Below, one piece after another: positions 24,851 to 34,039 of a DNA stretch of 64,000 bases; position 1 is the first letter of the stretch, and the number at the start of each line of letters is the position of its first letter. The stretch is taken from the NCBI RefSeq assembly GCF_006440735.1, contig NZ_VFUA01000025.1, forward strand, positions 1 through 64,000, read 5' to 3'. Under the pieces are notes generated by a model, which saw only the letters and a program-made list of their open reading frames with translations, was not told the DNA's origin and did no database searches. A program made the position numbers and the translations under genes. The stretch is from Mesorhizobium sp. B2-7-1. Its GTDB lineage: Bacteria; Pseudomonadota; Alphaproteobacteria; Rhizobiales; Rhizobiaceae.

Positions 24851-25774
24851 CGGGTGCTCGACCGCCTGGCGGCCAAAGTCCGGCACATCGATGTCCTGGC
24901 CGGCCTCGATGATCGAGCGGCGGATGGCGCGGGTGCGGGTGAAGAGGTCGAACAGCTTCTCGCCGTCGCCCCAGCGGATCGCCCGCTGCAGCGACGCGAG
25001 ATCCTCCGAGAAACGCGCCAGCATCTCCAGGATCGCGTCCTTGTTGTGCAGGCACACGTCCCGCCACATGGTCGGATCGGAGGCGGCAAGACGGGTGAAA
25101 TCGCGGAAACCGGAGGCGGAATACTTGATGACTTCGCTCTTGGTCACCGCCTCCAGGTCGTCCGCCGTGCCGACGATGTTGTAGGCGATGATATGCGGCA
25201 GATGCGACACGATCGCGAGCGTCATGTCGTGATGCTGCGGGTCCATCGTGTCGATGTTGGAGCCGCAGCGCCGCCAGAATTCCGAAAGCGTCTCGAGCGC
25301 CGCGGGATCGGTGCCCGGCAGCGGCGTGAAGATACACCAGCGGTTCTCGAAGAGGTCGGCGAAGCCGGCATCGGGTCCGGACTTTTCCGTGCCGGCCAGC
25401 GGGTGACCGGGGATGAAGTGCACCCCTTCCGGCACATGCGGCTGCATTTGCGCGATCACCGAGGCCTTGGTCGAGCCGACATCGGTCAGGATGGCGCCTT
25501 TCTTCAGCGCCGGTGCGATCTCGGCCGCGACCTCGCCGGACGAGCCGACCGGCACCGAGACGATGACGAGGCCGGCATCGCGCACCGCTTCTTTTGCATC
25601 CGTGGTGTAGGAACCGCCAAGGCCCAGCTCCTCGGCGCGCTTCAGCGTCGAAGCGCTGCGCGTCGCGATGGCGATGTGCCTGGCAAGGCCCTCGCGGCGG
25701 ATGACGCGGGCGAGCGACGAGCCGATCAGGCCGATGCCGACCAGCGCTATTTTCTCGAACATCGGTGATGTCAT
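24839..25774 (-). CDS. tyrC: prephenate (cyclohexadienyl) dehydrogenase
   Basis: A 311-residue NAD(P)-dependent enzyme that oxidatively decarboxylates prephenate (or arogenate) in tyrosine synthesis. The Rossmann loop GIGLIGSSLA is at about residues 13-22, the conserved DVGSTKA block and the active-site His region GHPLAGTEKSG are present, and the helical C-terminal dimerisation domain follows. It has no chorismate mutase or ACT domain. The gene is six bases downstream of hisC, so the two are an operon. The last residues are encoded within repeat E3. Confidence 0.95.
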   Translation of the reverse strand: MTSPMFEKIALVGIGLIGSSLARVIRREGLARHIAIATRSASTLKRAEELGLGGSYTTDAKEAVRDAGLVIVSVPVGSSGEVAAEIAPALKKGAILTDVGSTKASVIAQMQPHVPEGVHFIPGHPLAGTEKSGPDAGFADLFENRWCIFTPLPGTDPAALETLSEFWRRCGSNIDTMDPQHHDMTLAIVSHLPHIIAYNIVGTADDLEAVTKSEVIKYSASGFRDFTRLAASDPTMWRDVCLHNKDAILEMLARFSEDLASLQRAIRWGDGEKLFDLFTRTRAIRRSIIEAGQDIDVPDFGRQAVEHPKGS

Positions 25775-25780
25775 GGCGTT

Positions 25781-26884
25781 CTAGCTTTTCAAGAAGGTCT
25801 TGAGCGCGTCGATGACGCCGCGATTGGCCTCTTCGGTGCCGATGCTCATGCGCAGCGCATTGGGGAAACCGTAGCCGGTGACGCGGCGCAGGATGTAACC
25901 GCGCGCGCTGAGATAATCGTCCGCTGCCGCCGCCGAATGCTTCTTGCCGTCGGGAAAATGGATCAGCACGAAATTGCCGACGCTGGGCGTGACGCGCAGG
26001 CCGAGCTCGGTCAGCTCCGCGCTCAGCCAGGTCAGCCATTTCTCGTTATGCGTCACGCTGCGCTCGATATGGGCGCGGTCGCGGATCGCGGCGATGCCAG
26101 CTTCGATCGCGGTGGCATTGACGTTGAACGGACCGCGGATGCGGTTGATCGCATCGACGATATGCGCCGGCCCGTACATCCAGCCGATGCGCGCGCCGCC
26201 AAGGCCGAGCTTGGAGAAGGTGCGGGTCATAACCACGTTCTCGGAGCTGCCCGCCAGCTCGATGCCGGCTTCGTAGTCGTTGCGCCGCACATATTCGGCA
26301 TAGGCCGCGTCGAGCACCAGGAGCACATCCTTCGGCAATGCCGCGTGCAGCCGGCGCACTTCCTGGAACGGCACATAGGTGCCGGTCGGATTGTTGGGAT
26401 TGGCGAGGAACACGATCCGCGTCGCCGGCGTCACCGCGGCCAAGATCGCGTCGATGTCGGCGCGCTCGTCGGTTTCCTTGACCGCCACCGGCTTGGCGCC
26501 CGCCGCCTGGATGTAGATCTTGTAGACCATAAAGGCGTGCTCGGTGAACACGGCCTCGTCGCCCGGCGCGAGATAGGTCTGCGCCAGCAGCCCCAGGATC
26601 TCGTCGGAGCCGTTGGAGCAGATGATGTTGGCCGGGTTCAGCCCATGCACCTCGGCGATCGCCTCGCGCAGCCGCCGCGCCGTGCCGTCTGGATAGACGT
26701 CGAGCTTCGCCGCCACTTCGCGCGCGGCCTCGATCGCCTTCGGCGAAGGCCCGAGCGGGTTTTCGTTCGACGACAGCTTGTAGACTTTCGTCACGCCGGC
26801 CGGCGCGGTGCTTTTTCCCGGCACATAGGCCTCGATGTCCATGATGCCCGCGCGGGGCGTCGGACGGGGCTGATCCTGCTTCAT
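25781..26884 (-). CDS. hisC: histidinol-phosphate (aromatic) aminotransferase
   Basis: A 367-residue fold type I PLP aminotransferase. The PLP-site block [16 protein letters not shown] with its Lys, the NPNNPTGT motif, and the C-terminal Arg in ALRMSIGT are all present. HisC makes histidinol phosphate; versions paired with prephenate dehydrogenase often also make tyrosine and phenylalanine, and the 6-base gap to tyrC supports that double role. The start is at 26884. The 141 bases upstream, before the PanB-like gene, hold no recognisable feature. Confidence 0.94.
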   Translation of the reverse strand: MKQDQPRPTPRAGIMDIEAYVPGKSTAPAGVTKVYKLSSNENPLGPSPKAIEAAREVAAKLDVYPDGTARRLREAIAEVHGLNPANIICSNGSDEILGLLAQTYLAPGDEAVFTEHAFMVYKIYIQAAGAKPVAVKETDERADIDAILAAVTPATRIVFLANPNNPTGTYVPFQEVRRLHAALPKDVLLVLDAAYAEYVRRNDYEAGIELAGSSENVVMTRTFSKLGLGGARIGWMYGPAHIVDAINRIRGPFNVNATAIEAGIAAIRDRAHIERSVTHNEKWLTWLSAELTELGLRVTPSVGNFVLIHFPDGKKHSAAAADDYLSARGYILRRVTGYGFPNALRMSIGTEEANRGVIDALKTFLKS

Positions 26885-27025
26885 GTCACAAATCCGTCGA
26901 GAAGGCCTTCAAGGCCGCAGCGGAAATACAGGCCACGGGCTGGAATGTCGAGTGCCGGCGCCTGGCCTATGCGGACCGCCCGCGAGGATCGGGGCCTTGA
27001 AATCGCGCCGGGTCTCAAAGACCAG

Positions 27026-27856
27026 TCATGGCTTCGTCGAATCGACGACGGCGCGGAACCCCTCCAACTCCTCTTCGGCAATGGCCGCGATCTCGGCCTT
27101 GCCGGGGTAGCTGCCGCCGTCGACCTCCTTGCGGAAGGCGGTGAGCGCGTCGATCCGGGCATCGCGTATCTGCCGATGCAACGCGGCCAGATTGCCCCAG
27201 GCCCGCGCATGGCGGGGGAGCCGGGTCGACTCGCCGCAGATGTCCGACGTGAACAGGAAGATTACGTCCGGCTCGGCGCCTGAGCCGAGCGACACGGTCA
27301 CCAGCGCGGTGCGGCGGTGGATTTCCGCCATCAGCGCCGCCGGAATGATCTCGCACTCGACCGCGAAGGCGCCGGCATCCTCCAGTCGCCGGAACTGACC
27401 CCAGAGCTCGACCGCCTCGGCCGCGGTCTTGCCGACCGCCCGGATGCCGCCGACCCAGGTCGATTTGCGCGGCACGAAACCGAGATGGCCCATGACCGGT
27501 ATCCGCTCATTGGCCAGCATGCGCACCGTGTCGAAGCCGCGTCCGGTGATGACGGCGTCCGCGCCGGAAGTGATCGCCGAAAAAGCGGTGCGCAGGATTT
27601 CGTCGCCGGTCACCGCGTCGGCGAAGCCGAGCGCGGCCGTCACGAAGACGCGGCGCGATCCTTCGCGGACGCGGGCAACATTGGCCGCCCGGCAGACGAC
27701 CATCTCGATGCCGGCCGCCTCGGCCGCGGCCGCCTCGGCCGCCGTCTCGGCGGTCACCTGGGCGACGCGCCGGCCGGCCTGCCGCAATGCGCGCAGGCCG
27801 GCGACGGTGATGCTCCGCTCGACCTCGCGCCCGCCGAAATCGAAGATCTTCGGCAC
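27026..27856 (-). CDS. Divergent PanB-fold (ketopantoate hydroxymethyltransferase-like) protein
   Basis: A 276-residue protein matching the PanB TIM-barrel in outline. The N-terminal REVERSITVAGLRALR, a VMGHLGFVP block (CGHLGLTP in E. coli PanB), VGKTAAEA and CEIIP (ECVP in PanB, keeping the catalytic Glu three residues before Pro) can be aligned. The two Mg-ligand Asp positions of PanB (in VGDSLG and LLADLP) read VCRAAN and VTAALGF here, and the substrate Lys (VKIEGG) reads VITGRG. It is therefore unlikely to be a normal pantothenate enzyme. It starts with GTG, two bases after the RbsD-like stop, as the last gene of a sugar-type operon. Reaction unknown; an aldolase or lyase role is a guess. 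Confidence 0.75.
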   Translation of the reverse strand: MPKIFDFGGREVERSITVAGLRALRQAGRRVAQVTAETAAEAAAAEAAGIEMVVCRAANVARVREGSRRVFVTAALGFADAVTGDEILRTAFSAITSGADAVITGRGFDTVRMLANERIPVMGHLGFVPRKSTWVGGIRAVGKTAAEAVELWGQFRRLEDAGAFAVECEIIPAALMAEIHRRTALVTVSLGSGAEPDVIFLFTSDICGESTRLPRHARAWGNLAALHRQIRDARIDALTAFRKEVDGGSYPGKAEIAAIAEEELEGFRAVVDSTKP

Positions 27857-27858
27857 GC

Positions 27859-28320
27859 TCAGCCCTTGAGTTTCTTGGCGTAGTAGTCGGGGGCGACAAC
27901 GCCGGGCTTGGAGAACCAGGCCGGGACATCGACACCGGAATAGAGCAGGATGTTGCCCCAGGGGTCGAAGGCGCCGGTGCGCACGATCACCTTGGCCTTG
28001 GCGGCCATCTCGCCGAGAATGGCCTCGTGCTTGACGGTTTCATGGTCGGCGTCCGGGAACAGCCGCTTCACCTTCGCGAGCAGCGGCGCGTTGTGCACCG
28101 GCAGCGTGTCGGCATAGGCGATGCGTTCGGCGATCAGGTTGGCCGCGATCGGCGTCAGCACGGTCTCGAGATCGGGAATGTCGGGCGCGATCGCGAGGTC
28201 GATGCGCCATGCGCTCGACGGAATGGGAAAACCCGCGTCGCAGACGATCATCAGGTCGCCATGCCCCATGGAGGCGATGGCGTGAGCGAGTTCGGCGTTA
28301 AGCAGTCGGTTGCGGTTCAC
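27859..28320 (-). CDS. rbsD: RbsD/FucU-family sugar mutarotase
   Basis: A 153-residue protein of the RbsD/FucU family, which interconverts pyranose, furanose or anomeric forms of sugars in the cytoplasm before phosphorylation. The conserved MGHGD with the catalytic His is near residue 19, and the C-terminal RTGAFDPWGNILLYSGVD segment fits the family. It starts at GTG 28320, which overlaps the kinase stop codon (GTGA), with AAGGAG upstream inside the kinase gene; the longer frame back to 28335 is read-through. The length is near the family norm (about 130-150). The sugar is unknown. Confidence 0.85.
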   Translation of the reverse strand: MNRNRLLNAELAHAIASMGHGDLMIVCDAGFPIPSSAWRIDLAIAPDIPDLETVLTPIAANLIAERIAYADTLPVHNAPLLAKVKRLFPDADHETVKHEAILGEMAAKAKVIVRTGAFDPWGNILLYSGVDVPAWFSKPGVVAPDYYAKKLKG

Positions 28321-29273
28321 GGTTGCTCCTTCCACACGGTTTTCATGGCTTCGGCATAAAGCGCGTCGGCCTGGGCGCGCTGGGGCAGGCCGGGAATGAC
28401 GCCGAGCCTGGTGCAGGCGATCGCGCCGCAGACGACGCCGAAACGCACGGCGTCGACGATGTCGCGGCCTTCGGCAAGCGCCATGGCGAAGCCCGAATTG
28501 AAGGCATCGCCCGCACCGGTCGTGTCGGTGACCTCCACCGGCACCGCCGGCACCATGACGTCGATCTCGTCGGTCAGGATGAGCGCGCCGCTGCGGCCGA
28601 GTGTGACGACGACGTTGCGCACGCCGCGCCGCCGCAATTCCCGGGCGAGCTCGCGCGAGGACCGCGGATCGTCGGCGGGCAGGCCGAGCAAGATGCGCAG
28701 TTCGCTTTCATTCGGAGTGAGGTAATCGACCCAGGCGAAGATCGTGTCCGGCAGCTGGCGCGCCGGCGCCGGGTTGAGGATCGTCCTTGCGCCATGCTTG
28801 CGGCCAAGCTCCATCGCCCGCGTGGCGGCGGCCGTCGGCACCTCCAGAACGGTCATCACGACATCGCTCTCGGCGATGCGCGCCTCGGCCGTGTCGACCG
28901 TGGCCGCGTCCATCAGCTCGTTGGCGCCCATGTCGAGGATGATGAAGTTCTCGCCCTTGTTGTTGAGGATGATGAAGCCGACGCCGGTCGCCCGCTCCGT
29001 CCGCGTGGTCACGAGGCTGGTGTCGACGCCTTCGGCCGCATAGAGATCGGTGGCGATGCTGGCGAGCTTGTCGGTACCGAGGATGGCGAGCAGCGACGAC
29101 GACGCGCCCAGACGCGCCGTTGCAACGGCCTGGTTGGAGCCCTTGCCGCCCGGACCCATGTCGAAATCGGTGCCGAGCATGGTTTCGCCGAAAATGGGCA
29201 GCTTGGGTGCCCGCATGGTCAGCCCGACCGCGAAGCTGCCGACGATGGTTATCTTTGGCTTGGTCATCCGCAT
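28317..29273 (-). CDS. Ribokinase-like PfkB carbohydrate kinase
   Basis: A 318-residue PfkB-family kinase. The sugar-binding motif GPGGKGSNQAVATARLG is near residues 41-57 and the ATP/anion-hole motif DTTGAGDAFNSGFAMAL near 250-265. It very likely phosphorylates the sugar delivered by the adjacent importer after RbsD acts on it. It overlaps the RbsD-like gene by four bases and follows the ABC ATPase gene by seven. A second Met at 29267 is an alternative start. Ribose is the default guess from the family, but the PanB-like and dioxygenase neighbours point to something less common. Confidence 0.88.
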   Translation of the reverse strand: MRMTKPKITIVGSFAVGLTMRAPKLPIFGETMLGTDFDMGPGGKGSNQAVATARLGASSSLLAILGTDKLASIATDLYAAEGVDTSLVTTRTERATGVGFIILNNKGENFIILDMGANELMDAATVDTAEARIAESDVVMTVLEVPTAAATRAMELGRKHGARTILNPAPARQLPDTIFAWVDYLTPNESELRILLGLPADDPRSSRELARELRRRGVRNVVVTLGRSGALILTDEIDVMVPAVPVEVTDTTGAGDAFNSGFAMALAEGRDIVDAVRFGVVCGAIACTRLGVIPGLPQRAQADALYAEAMKTVWKEQP

Positions 29274-29280
29274 TCCCGTC

Positions 29281-30798
29281 TCAGGATGTCATGGCGCGCG
29301 CGAGGATCGCCGTCTCGTTGATAGCCTGGCCAGTGAGTTCACCAGACAGGCGGCCGTCGCGCAGCACAAGCACTCGTTCGGCATTCATGATCAACTCCGG
29401 TATCTCCGACGAGATCATGACGATCGCCATGCCTTCGCCGGCGATGCCGCGCAGGATCGAGTAGATTTCCGCCTTGGCGCCGACGTCGATGCCGCGCGTC
29501 GGCTCGTGAAGCACCAGCACGCGCGGATTGGTGACGAGGCTGCGGCCGAGGATGATCTTCTGCTGGTTGCCGCCCGAAAGCGTTCCCAGTTTCTGGCCAA
29601 GATGTGAAATCCGCGCATCGAGCCGCGCGACCTGGGCGCGCGCCTCGCGTTTCACCGCGCCGCGCCGCACGAAGCCGGCCAGCGAAAAGCGCGCCAGCGA
29701 GGCGGAGACGACATTGTCGGCCACGCTCATCTGCAGCAGGCCGCCGGAACCGCGCCGGTCGGCCGGAACGAAGGACATGCCGAGGCGGATCGCGGCGAGC
29801 GGATCGGCGCCGCGCAGTTCCTTGCCGTCTATGGTGACCTTGCCACGCCGGGCGCAGAGCCCGAAAAGCGCGTCGCCAAGTGCGTCCTTGCCGGAATCGG
29901 GAAGTCCGCCGATGCCGAGGATCTCGCCGGCGCGCACGCTGAAGCTGACGTCCTCCAGCCCCTCCGCCTCGAGGTTCTCGACCTTCAGCACGGCGTCCTC
30001 GTCCTCAGGCCTGGGCTCGACCTGAAGCGACCATTGCAGGGCGGCATCGAGGTCGCGGCCGACCATGGCCCGGATGAGTTGGTCCTCCGACAGGCCCTCA
30101 TTGTCCAACGTGACGATCGTACGGCCATCGCGCATCACCGTGACGCGGTCGGCTATATCCAGCACCTCGCGCAGATGGTGCGATACGTAGATGATGGTCA
30201 CGCCCTCGGCGCGAAGCTGCCTGACGACCTCGAAAAGCCTTTCGCTTTCGCGTTTGGAAAGCGCCGAATTCGGCTCGTCCAGCACCAGCACGCGGGCCTT
30301 CTGGCGGATGGCGCCGGCGATTTCGACCAGCTGCATCTCGGCGACCGAGAGACGACCGACCTTGGTGTCGGGGTCGAGGCCGCCCATGCCGAGCCGGGTG
30401 AGCGCGTCCCGCGCCTCCCGCCGCATCATGTCGCGTGGCAGCAGCGAAACGGCCGAGCGCGCCGCCATGTCCGACATCATGATGTTTTCGGCCACGCTCA
30501 TCGTCGGGCAGAGCGCCAGCTCCTGGTAGACGACGGTGATGCCATGGGCGCGGCTGTCGAGCGGGGAGGCCAGTTTCACCTCCCTGCCGTCGACCAGAAG
30601 CTTGCCGCCATCGGGGCGCAGGTCGCCGGCCAGGATGTTCATCAGGGTCGACTTGCCGGCGCCGTTCTCGCCGATCACGGCGTGAACCTCGCCGGCTCGG
30701 AAGCCGACGGAAATACGATCAAGCGCGAGCATGCCGGGGAACCGCTTGGTCAGTCCGGCGATCTCGACGATGTTTGCGAGCGAGGGGGCGGCCGTCAT
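29281..30798 (-). CDS. Sugar ABC importer ATPase, RbsA/MglA type (two nucleotide-binding domains)
   Basis: A 505-residue protein with two fused ABC domains. The first has Walker A GENGAGKST, signature LSVAEMQLVEIA and Walker B VLVLDEPNSAL. The second has a degenerate Walker A (GLPDSGKDAL), signature LSGGNQQKIILGR and a Walker B with His (VLVLHEPTRGID). This asymmetry is usual for carbohydrate-uptake-transporter-2 ATPases, where only one site hydrolyses ATP well. It is in an operon with the permease, binding protein and kinase, and powers sugar uptake across the inner membrane. Confidence 0.94.
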   Translation of the reverse strand: MTAAPSLANIVEIAGLTKRFPGMLALDRISVGFRAGEVHAVIGENGAGKSTLMNILAGDLRPDGGKLLVDGREVKLASPLDSRAHGITVVYQELALCPTMSVAENIMMSDMAARSAVSLLPRDMMRREARDALTRLGMGGLDPDTKVGRLSVAEMQLVEIAGAIRQKARVLVLDEPNSALSKRESERLFEVVRQLRAEGVTIIYVSHHLREVLDIADRVTVMRDGRTIVTLDNEGLSEDQLIRAMVGRDLDAALQWSLQVEPRPEDEDAVLKVENLEAEGLEDVSFSVRAGEILGIGGLPDSGKDALGDALFGLCARRGKVTIDGKELRGADPLAAIRLGMSFVPADRRGSGGLLQMSVADNVVSASLARFSLAGFVRRGAVKREARAQVARLDARISHLGQKLGTLSGGNQQKIILGRSLVTNPRVLVLHEPTRGIDVGAKAEIYSILRGIAGEGMAIVMISSEIPELIMNAERVLVLRDGRLSGELTGQAINETAILARAMTS

Positions 30799-30855
30799 CG
30801 AGCTGGCTCGACGGCCGGCGGGACCTGTGGCCCGCCGGCCGTCACGCTGGCCTTG

Positions 30856-31824
30856 TTACTTCTTGGCCACCTCGGCGATGTTCTCCTTGGTGTAGACGCC
30901 GACGCCGGTGTCGAGGTTCTCGATCGTCTGGCCCTTGAGGAACTGGACGATGAGGTCGACCGCGGCGAAGCCCTGCTTTTCCGGAGCCTGGTCGATCGTG
31001 GCCTGCACGTCGCCGCTCTGCACGAGCTGCACGGTCTGGTCGAGCAGGTCGAAGCCGACCACCTTCACCTTGTCGGCGGCCTTGTTGCGCTCGACCCAGG
31101 TGCCGGCTGCGGGAGTGGAGCAGCATTCCAGCGACAGGACGCCGGAGATCGAGGGGTTCGCCAGCATGGCGTTCTCGATCGCCGAATAGATCTTCTGCGG
31201 ATCGGTGCCGGTGTTCAGCGTGCTGACCACCTCGATGCCGGGCTCGGCCTTCAGCGCCTCGCGCGCGCCTTTTTCGCGATCGAGCGACCACTGGGCGGCG
31301 GCGTCGATGGTGGTGATCATCACCTTGCCCTTGCCGCCGAGGACCTTGGCCATCAGCTTGCCGGCCTCGCGGCCCGACTGCACGAGGTCCTGGCCGGCGA
31401 AAGCCAGGCGCTTGCTTTCGGGATTGTCGGTGTTGAAGGTGACGACCGGGATACCGGCGGCGATCACCTTGTCGATCAGCGGCGCCAGCGCGTCGGTCGA
31501 CACCGACGAAATCGCCAGGCCGTCCATCTTGCTCATCAGCGTCTCGATCTCGCTGATCTGGCCGTCGGCGTCGGCGCCGACCGGGCCGATGAACTGCGCG
31601 TTGACCTTGTCGGAGGTCGCCGCGCGCTGGACGCCGGCCTTCATGAACGGCGCGAACTCGTTCGAGACGTCATGGTAGGAAACATAGATGTCGAGCGGTT
31701 GGCCGGCGGCGATCTTGGCCTTGATGCGGTCGGCGAGCGAGAAATCGGCGAGCTTGGCCTCGGCATGCGCGAGCGCGGGCAAGAGGCTGAGCGCCGCCGC
31801 GAGAATGATGTGTCTGATTTTCAT
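30856..31824 (-). CDS. Periplasmic sugar-binding protein, RbsB-like
   Basis: A 322-residue secreted protein. The signal peptide covers residues 1-21 (ending ALAHA). The mature part has the type I periplasmic-binding fold: LDIYVSYHDVSNEF, ISEIETLMSKMDGLAIS, GIPVVTFNTDNP, and the late VVGFDLLDQTVQLVQSGDVQATIDQAP. It binds the substrate and presents it to the permease. A Cys pair (ECCSTPAAGTW) in the domain near the binding cleft is unusual. A family D repeat lies between this gene and the permease gene upstream, which could set a higher level of binding protein by stabilising its mRNA. Ligand unknown. Confidence 0.93.
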   Translation of the reverse strand: MKIRHIILAAALSLLPALAHAEAKLADFSLADRIKAKIAAGQPLDIYVSYHDVSNEFAPFMKAGVQRAATSDKVNAQFIGPVGADADGQISEIETLMSKMDGLAISSVSTDALAPLIDKVIAAGIPVVTFNTDNPESKRLAFAGQDLVQSGREAGKLMAKVLGGKGKVMITTIDAAAQWSLDREKGAREALKAEPGIEVVSTLNTGTDPQKIYSAIENAMLANPSISGVLSLECCSTPAAGTWVERNKAADKVKVVGFDLLDQTVQLVQSGDVQATIDQAPEKQGFAAVDLIVQFLKGQTIENLDTGVGVYTKENIAEVAKK

Positions 31825-31862
31825 GGATAGTCCTCCCTTTTTTGTTTGGCTTGATTGCCCTC

Positions 31863-31978
31863 AGAGCATGATGCCGAAAAGTGCGCAGCGGTTTCCGGAC
31901 GACATCATGTTCTATCTCTTTGATTTAGAACCGGATTCAGATTTCAAGTTGCGGCCTGAAACCTGGATCCGGTTCTAG
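31863..31978 (-). repeat. Family D palindromic repeat, copy D2, inside an operon
   Basis: About 116 bp very similar to D1 (17998-18115): AGAGCATGATGCCGAAAAGT ... ATCATGTTCT, followed by AACCGGATTCAGATTTCA ... ATCCGGTTCTAG. It lies between the permease and binding-protein genes. Its edge CTAG includes the permease stop codon (31975-31977). Here the repeat is cotranscribed rather than placed between operons. Confidence 0.86.
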
Positions 31979-32997
31979 GTCGCGCGGCGCGTGGTCCATT
32001 TATCGATGCCGACGGCGATGATGATGACGAGGCCGATCATCAGCTCCTGCACGAAGGGCGACACACCCATCAGCACAAGGCCGTTGCGCATCACGCCGAT
32101 GATCAGCACGCCGAGTATGGTTCCAAGGATGGTGCCCTCGCCGCCCGACAGCGAGGCGCCGCCGACGATGGTCGCGGCAATGACGTCGAGCTCCAGCCCG
32201 AGGCCGGTGCGGCCAGCCTGCCCGCTGGGCAGGAAGGCGAGGCTGAGGATGCCGGCGAAGGCGGCGAGCAGCCCCATCAGCACGAAGGCCCAGATCTTCA
32301 CGGTGTTGACGGAAATGCCCGACACGCGCGCCGCCTTGGCGCTGCCGCCCACGGCATACACCCGGAAACCGAAGTTCGAATAGGAAAGCACCAGCCATGC
32401 CAGCACGGCGATGATGGCGAAGAACACGAGCTGCATCGGAATGACGCTGAACAGATAGCCCTGCCCCATGAAGCTGAAGGTCTCGAGAACGTCGGGAAGC
32501 GCGCCGTTGCGCGCGTTGACGGTGACGGGCTGGCCGTTGGTCAGGATGAGCGCGGCGCCGCGCACGATGCTGAGCATGCCAAGCGTGGCGATGAGCGAAG
32601 GCAGGCGGCCGTAGGTGGACAGGATACCGTTGATGACGCCGATGACGGCGCCGGCGAAGAGGCCGACCGCGAGCGCCGGCAGCAACCCGCAGCCGGCGAT
32701 GATCAGCATGCCGGTGACAAGCCCGGAGAAGGCGTAGGTCGATCCGACGGACAGATCCACCTCGCCGGAGATCAGCACGAACGTCATGCCGACCGCCATG
32801 ATCCCGAGCAGCGAAACCTGACGGCCTATGTTCAAGAGGTTCAGCGAGGTGAGGAAGGCGTCGGTCGCGAAGGTCAGGAACAGGCAGATCACGACCAGCG
32901 CGATGAACACGCCAGCCTCACGGACCCGCAAGAGTCGCGACAATTCAAACCGGCCTGCGGCTGCCGCGCGCGCGCCGCTCCTGACCGTATCGGCCAT
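31975..32997 (-). CDS. Sugar ABC importer permease, RbsC-like
   Basis: A 340-residue integral membrane protein with about ten transmembrane helices. The RbsC-family signature GMTFVLISGEVDLSVGSTYAFSG is near residues 75-97, and GGASLSGGEGTILGTILGVL near 280-299. The Met at 32997 is preceded by a strong GGGAGG-like ribosome site; the frame extends upstream without support. It forms the translocation pore of the importer with the RbsA-like ATPase. It follows the dioxygenase gene after a 134-bp gap that holds a long inverted repeat. Its stop codon lies in repeat D2. Confidence 0.94.
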   Translation of the reverse strand: MADTVRSGARAAAAGRFELSRLLRVREAGVFIALVVICLFLTFATDAFLTSLNLLNIGRQVSLLGIMAVGMTFVLISGEVDLSVGSTYAFSGLVTGMLIIAGCGLLPALAVGLFAGAVIGVINGILSTYGRLPSLIATLGMLSIVRGAALILTNGQPVTVNARNGALPDVLETFSFMGQGYLFSVIPMQLVFFAIIAVLAWLVLSYSNFGFRVYAVGGSAKAARVSGISVNTVKIWAFVLMGLLAAFAGILSLAFLPSGQAGRTGLGLELDVIAATIVGGASLSGGEGTILGTILGVLIIGVMRNGLVLMGVSPFVQELMIGLVIIIAVGIDKWTTRRAT

Positions 32998-33059
32998 CCC
33001 ATTCCTCCCTCGACGGCGGCGTGACGGCTGCAGCCGTCCGTCGCTGTTCTTCATCTTCC

Positions 33060-33096
33060 CATCGATCCGTGGCCTGGGCCCAGGCCCGGATCGATG
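33060..33096. terminator. Long inverted repeat between dioxygenase and permease genes
   Basis: A 37-base, almost perfect inverted repeat (CATCGATCCG to CGGATCGATG, with one mismatch near the centre). It could form an intercistronic hairpin of about 17 pairs. No T-run follows on either strand, so it may be an attenuator or RNA-stability element rather than a simple terminator. A second perfect 16-base palindrome is at 33023-33038. Confidence 0.5.
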
Positions 33097-33131
33097 TCCT
33101 CAAGGCCGGGCCTGCGCCCGGCCGGGCCTGC

Positions 33132-33896
33132 TTACGAAGCCTGCTGGAAAGAGCCCGCAGGCACCTTGCGCAATTGTTCATAGTTGCCGTATTCGCGCAC
33201 CTTCTTGAAAGGCGCGTTCTCCACGGCGTTGTAGGAGCAGATGTAGCCCCAGCGATATGTGTCGGAGCGGTTCGCGTCCGAGCGGTGCAGCAGGTTGCCG
33301 TCGAAGATCAGGCCGTCGCCCGCCTCCATCTCGACATAGATGTGCTCGAAGCGCTTGAGGGCCGCTTCGAGATGCTCCTGCTCGACATTGGTCTGGTCAT
33401 TCTCGCGGATATGGTTGAGGCGGCCGAGCTTGTGCGTGCCCTTGAGCACCTGAAGGCAGCCGTTTTCGCGCGTGGCCTTGTCGAGCGCGACGTAGATGCT
33501 CATCATTTCCGGCGCCAGGCAGCCGTAATTGTACCAGTAGCCGAAGTCCTGGTGCCATTCCCACGCGCCGCCTTCGTTAGGCTGCTTCATCGTCATCTTG
33601 TGGCTGTAGAGGTAGATCGGCTTGCCGACGGCGTCCTCGGCCAGGTCGACCATGCGCTCGTCGCGGGCCAGCAGGCCGTATTTGTCGTCCTCGGCCTTGG
33701 TCCACATCTTCAAAAGCGTGGTCTTGCCCTCCTTGTCGCCCTTGGACATCACGCCGCCATTGCTCTGCTCCTTTTCGAGTTGCTTGCGGGCGTGGTCGCG
33801 AAAGTTGGCGACTTCGCCGGCGCCCAGCAGGCCACGGCGAATGATGTAGCCATCGCGTGCGTAGAGTTCGGCCTCGTGTCTGGTCATCGCGAGCAT
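33132..33896 (-). CDS. PhyH-family Fe(II)/2-oxoglutarate dioxygenase
   Basis: A 254-residue non-haem iron enzyme of the phytanoyl-CoA dioxygenase family. The metal ligands are H115 and D117 (WEWHQDFGYW) and H204 (NLLHRSDANRSD), with R215 likely to bind 2-oxoglutarate. It hydroxylates or demethylates a small substrate in the cytoplasm with release of CO2 and succinate. The Met at 33896 follows GGGAG by eight bases. It is the first gene of the minus-strand operon and is divergent from the AraC regulator, so it probably acts on the imported compound or its product. Substrate unknown. Confidence 0.88.
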   Translation of the reverse strand: MLAMTRHEAELYARDGYIIRRGLLGAGEVANFRDHARKQLEKEQSNGGVMSKGDKEGKTTLLKMWTKAEDDKYGLLARDERMVDLAEDAVGKPIYLYSHKMTMKQPNEGGAWEWHQDFGYWYNYGCLAPEMMSIYVALDKATRENGCLQVLKGTHKLGRLNHIRENDQTNVEQEHLEAALKRFEHIYVEMEAGDGLIFDGNLLHRSDANRSDTYRWGYICSYNAVENAPFKKVREYGNYEQLRKVPAGSFQQAS

Positions 33897-34039
33897 CGGT
33901 ATTCTCCCTGGAACCCCGAGCGTCCCGCGATGCCGCGCGGGCGCCCCTGAACCTTTTTGAAGGCCCGGTCCCGATTCGTTTCCGGCCGGAATTGCCAGGC
34001 TCATGAAGAGAAATTTAGCCCCTCCACCGGGGAACAAAA

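Noticed and set aside
25937..27283. 448-codon plus-strand frame across hisC and the PanB-like gene
   Set aside because: It spans two minus-strand genes with clear motifs and has no domain of its own.
30034..31830. 598-codon plus-strand frame opposite the sugar operon
   Set aside because: It is antisense to the ATPase and binding-protein genes; no motifs are seen.
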